NCBI GenBank assembly: GCA_027858275.1
Contig: JAQIDA010000311.1
Span: 1 to 17,434 of the forward strand
Direction of reading: 5' to 3'
DNA length: 17,434 bases
From: Candidatus Kapaibacterium sp.
GTDB taxonomy: Bacteria; Bacteroidota; Ignavibacteria; Kapaibacteriales; UBA2268
In this document: in pieces, positions 15,538 through 17,434 of the stretch
Position numbering within the stretch: position 1 is the first letter of the stretch
Layout of the letters: each line of letters starts with the position of its first letter
Notes under the pieces: model-generated
What the model was told of the DNA's origin: nothing
Database searches by the model: none
The model's input: only the letters and a program-made list of their open reading frames with translations
Translations under genes and position numbers: made by a program

Positions 15538-16662
15538 TTATTCTGCTTTTGTCATCATTTCGACGACTCTTTTCCCGATAGCTACTGATGATGTTATGCC
15601 CGGGGACTCCATGCCGACCAGATTGAAGAACTGGTCCAGACCTCGCTCAGATTCGTGTCGCATGATCCAATCTTTCATCGGTTCACCTTTTTTTTGGACT
15701 TTGGGATGAATTCCGGCTCCTTCGGGTTGCAAATCTTCGATTTTGAGAGACGGAAGAAACGCCTTCACAGAATCAAAGAAGTATTGCTTTAAGGAAGAAT
15801 CAACGCTGTATTCTATTTCATCAACCCAAGCATCATGAGGACCGAGGCGCATTCCGCCGCTGAGATCGGGAGTAGTATGAATCCCGACGAATCCTGAAGC
15901 GGGCGGCACCGGATATATCAACATCTTAGGGAATTTATCAATGCCGCGAGTGACGCGAAAATACATGCCTTTGCTGTATTGGATTCTATAGTTTTCCTTG
16001 TCCTGATCAATACCCAGCATTGCCGAGATATTGCCTGATTCCAGACCGGCACAATTGACAAGACGTTTTGTCAAAAATTGCAGAGTCTCGTTACCGTGGT
16101 CTTTCACTGTCAGTAAGTATCCTTCAGGGTGTTTCTCAATGGCGCTGACTTCAACATTATAAGCAATGTCGCATCCGTTTTTGGCTGCTACAGATTCAAA
16201 ATACTTCATCAGATTGTGAGAATCAACGATTCCTGAAGTAGGACAATACAGAGCCGCAAGGGCTTTCACATTCGGCTCGAGTTTTTTAATTTCTTCCTCA
16301 TTGACTATTCGTACACCCTCTGCCCCATTGTTCAGAGCCATTTCTAAGAGTTCCGGCAATTGGGCAGCCTCTTCTTCATTAACGGCAACAATCAGTTTGC
16401 CGCAATTTGAATGGGGTATCTTGTTTGTAATGCAAGTATCATACATGAGCTTGTTGCCTTCTATGCACAGCTCGCCTTTGAGTGATCCTTTGGCATAATA
16501 AATCCCGGCATGAATGACTTCACTGCTTCGGCTTGATGTTTCCATACCAAATGACGAATTGCGTTCAATCAGCATCATGTTTTTATTAGTTGCCGAGAGC
16601 TGAGCAGCTGCGGACAATCCGATTACTCCGGCACCAATAATGGTTATATCTGTTTTTTCCAT
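15538..16662 (-). CDS. FAD-dependent oxidoreductase, L-2-hydroxyglutarate dehydrogenase-like
   Basis: This is a 374-residue DAO-family flavoprotein. The N-terminal dinucleotide-binding motif is GAGVIG (10-15) with an acidic end at LIERN, followed by SSRSSEVIHAGIYY, the segment that surrounds the flavin in the L-2-hydroxyglutarate oxidase/dehydrogenase (LhgO/L2HGDH) group. GIHTTPDLSGGMRLGP and the closing GMESPGITSSVAIGK also match that group. LhgO enzymes oxidise L-2-hydroxyglutarate, a side product of central metabolism, to 2-oxoglutarate and pass electrons to quinone or oxygen. A related 2-hydroxy acid or glycerol-3-phosphate substrate cannot be excluded. The ATG is preceded only by a weak GAG site. 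It is the first gene of a likely operon with the HD-domain gene. Confidence 0.8.
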   Translation of the reverse strand: MEKTDITIIGAGVIGLSAAAQLSATNKNMMLIERNSSFGMETSSRSSEVIHAGIYYAKGSLKGELCIEGNKLMYDTCITNKIPHSNCGKLIVAVNEEEAAQLPELLEMALNNGAEGVRIVNEEEIKKLEPNVKALAALYCPTSGIVDSHNLMKYFESVAAKNGCDIAYNVEVSAIEKHPEGYLLTVKDHGNETLQFLTKRLVNCAGLESGNISAMLGIDQDKENYRIQYSKGMYFRVTRGIDKFPKMLIYPVPPASGFVGIHTTPDLSGGMRLGPHDAWVDEIEYSVDSSLKQYFFDSVKAFLPSLKIEDLQPEGAGIHPKVQKKGEPMKDWIMRHESERGLDQFFNLVGMESPGITSSVAIGKRVVEMMTKAE

Positions 16663-16959
16663 TGATAGATTCTCAATTTTATACTTTTTAACTTTTCCTA
16701 AATTTAAGGAATATTATATATATTTAAAACTGCTAATATCATCTGTTGGAATTTTTTCACGAGAAAGCCCCTGTCTTTCTGAATTTGGGAGTTTTATGCT
16801 AAGGACAATTGGCATGGTAATTGCAGTTTTGAGTGTGTCACGGATTGTAAAAAATGATTAAAAAAACATCTTGGTTTTCTATAATTAAATAACTATCTTA
16901 TAGGAGTGTGTACTACGTTACATAAGTTAGTATAATTCATCTATAAAATGGAGTTGTTT
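16663..16959. other. Divergent intergenic region, no supported gene
   Basis: These 297 bases separate the FAD oxidoreductase gene (leftward) from the terminal lipoprotein gene (rightward) and should contain both promoters. TATAAT at 16931-16936 is a possible -10 box for the lipoprotein, but no -35 partner fits. A 33-codon minus frame (16714-16815) and a 21-residue plus frame from 16797 (the latter with GGGAG upstream) are too short to support. Confidence 0.45.
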
Positions 16960-16981
16960 ATGATACTAAAACGTTTATTTG

Positions 16982-16988
16982 CCCCCCC
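16982..16988 (+). repeat. C7 homopolymer inside the lipoprotein signal-peptide region
   Basis: Seven C residues follow the first seven codons of the frame that starts at 16960. With seven C the frame from 16960 ends at a TGA near 17046. With six (or nine) C it joins the lipoprotein frame. This makes the tract a candidate on/off switch or an error site. Confidence 0.55.
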
Positions 16989-16990
16989 AA

Positions 16991-17434
16991 ATGATTTTCT
17001 TACTTTTGTTTGGAGCATTATTTATTGTTCAAGCCTGTGTAGATGAGGATTCGCCGGGTTCAGATCCAAACAATTCGGGAATCGTCATAAAAGTTAAAAA
17101 CTTGGATATGGTTGATGATATGGGTTGTGAAATTCCGCCGGGGACTGAGTTGATTTGTTCCACAATTACTTACAACTACAGCTCTAAATGGATGAGTGGA
17201 GGAAGACAAATATCATTTCCCGGTCTGGATGAGCAGGTCTTTAAAATTCAGAGTGCCGATTTGGCAGGACAAATGATTACTGTTGATGTAGAAATGGAAT
17301 GTATTTATGCGGATCTGAGTGGAATTGGACAAAGAAGAATATGCAGAGGTTCTAAAACAGCAATGGTTTACTCCGGTGTTCTTACAGTCATTGATGAACT
17401 TAATCTGTTCTTGCGAATAGACACAATTATAAAT
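16991..17434 (+). CDS. Lipoprotein, start region disrupted by poly-C (partial at right edge)
   Basis: The frame is open from an internal ATG at 16991 to the window edge (148 codons, no stop). It begins MIFLLLFGALFIVQAC: a hydrophobic core and lipobox V-Q-A-C, then an acidic, Ser/Asn-rich linker and a probable beta-rich domain with several Cys. The internal ATG has no ribosome-binding site and gives a signal without basic residues. Thirty-one nt upstream, GGAG (16950-16953) is well placed before ATG 16960, which reads MILKRLFAP and then hits the C7 tract out of frame. Removing one C joins these into MILKRLFAPQ plus the hydrophobic core, a proper lipoprotein signal. So the true gene probably starts at 16960 (or 16948). 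In the state shown it would be off or poorly translated. No known family recognised. Confidence 0.65.
   Translation, partial: MIFLLLFGALFIVQACVDEDSPGSDPNNSGIVIKVKNLDMVDDMGCEIPPGTELICSTITYNYSSKWMSGGRQISFPGLDEQVFKIQSADLAGQMITVDVEMECIYADLSGIGQRRICRGSKTAMVYSGVLTVIDELNLFLRIDTIIN

Noticed and set aside
16714..16815. 33-residue minus-strand frame upstream of the FAD oxidoreductase gene
   Set aside because: It reads somewhat like protein but has no ribosome-binding site and no recognisable motif. It is too short to support.
16640..16861. 73-codon plus-strand frame across the start of the FAD oxidoreductase gene
   Set aside because: It overlaps the flavoprotein start in antisense, its composition is set by AT-rich DNA, and no ribosome-binding site precedes its first ATG.

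Overview
The window looks like a chromosomal segment from a member of the Bacteroidota/Chlorobiota (FCB) group. The evidence is three exported proteins with type IX secretion (T9SS, Por) C-terminal sorting domains, a WG-repeat lipoprotein, Ig-like and choice-of-anchor architecture in a very large secreted protein, a SpoIIE-type phosphatase and AT-rich intergenic DNA. A lineage such as Ignavibacteria or Kapabacteria would fit, but that is inference. I see no rRNA, tRNA, CRISPR array, transposase, integrase or phage gene.

Layout, left to right. (1) 1-434 (-): 5' part of a WG-repeat lipoprotein gene, divergent from (2) speA, biosynthetic arginine decarboxylase, 805-2694 (+). (3) 2695-2953: three copies of a 15-bp palindromic repeat and a perfect 13-bp-stem hairpin. 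(4) 2954-4645 (-): secreted von Willebrand A protein with a T9SS tail. (5) 4950-8405 (-): 1151-residue secreted propeller/Ig-like protein with a T9SS-like tail and a TTG start, followed by the same 13-bp stem found after gene 4. (6) 8406-8809: no intact gene, a possible Cys-rich gene relic and another long-stem hairpin. (7) 11352-8810 (-): two tightly coupled genes for a DsrM/NarI-like cytochrome b membrane subunit and a DsrK/HdrD-like iron-sulfur subunit, a predicted quinone-linked electron-transfer module. (8) 11766-12866 (-): membrane-anchored PP2C/SpoIIE phosphatase. (9) 13073-13570 (-): Bcp/PrxQ peroxiredoxin. (10) 16662-13687 (-): an FAD oxidoreductase resembling L-2-hydroxyglutarate dehydrogenase, an HD-domain protein and an exported propeller-like protein, probably one operon. 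(11) 16960-17434 (+): start of a lipoprotein gene running off the window.

The most notable signals are two homopolymer tracts that break genes for exported proteins. An A9 run (13947-13955, minus strand) separates the propeller-like protein from an in-place T9SS sorting domain lying exactly in the -1 frame, so slippage would give a T9SS-secreted form and normal decoding a form without the tail. A C7 run (16982-16988) separates a good ribosome-binding site and basic signal-peptide start from the rest of a lipoprotein. Loss of one C restores a textbook lipoprotein signal. These could be programmed or phase-variable switches or sequence errors. An A9 tract in the neighbouring HD gene and an A8 tract in the FAD oxidoreductase gene are read in frame, which argues mildly against a general homopolymer error. 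A second pattern is long-stem hairpins with 16-18-nt loops and no U tract behind three minus-strand genes, two of them nearly identical in sequence.

The genes otherwise look like ordinary metabolism (polyamine synthesis, peroxide defence, metabolite clean-up, electron transfer) mixed with cell-surface proteins. No complete new multi-gene system is evident.
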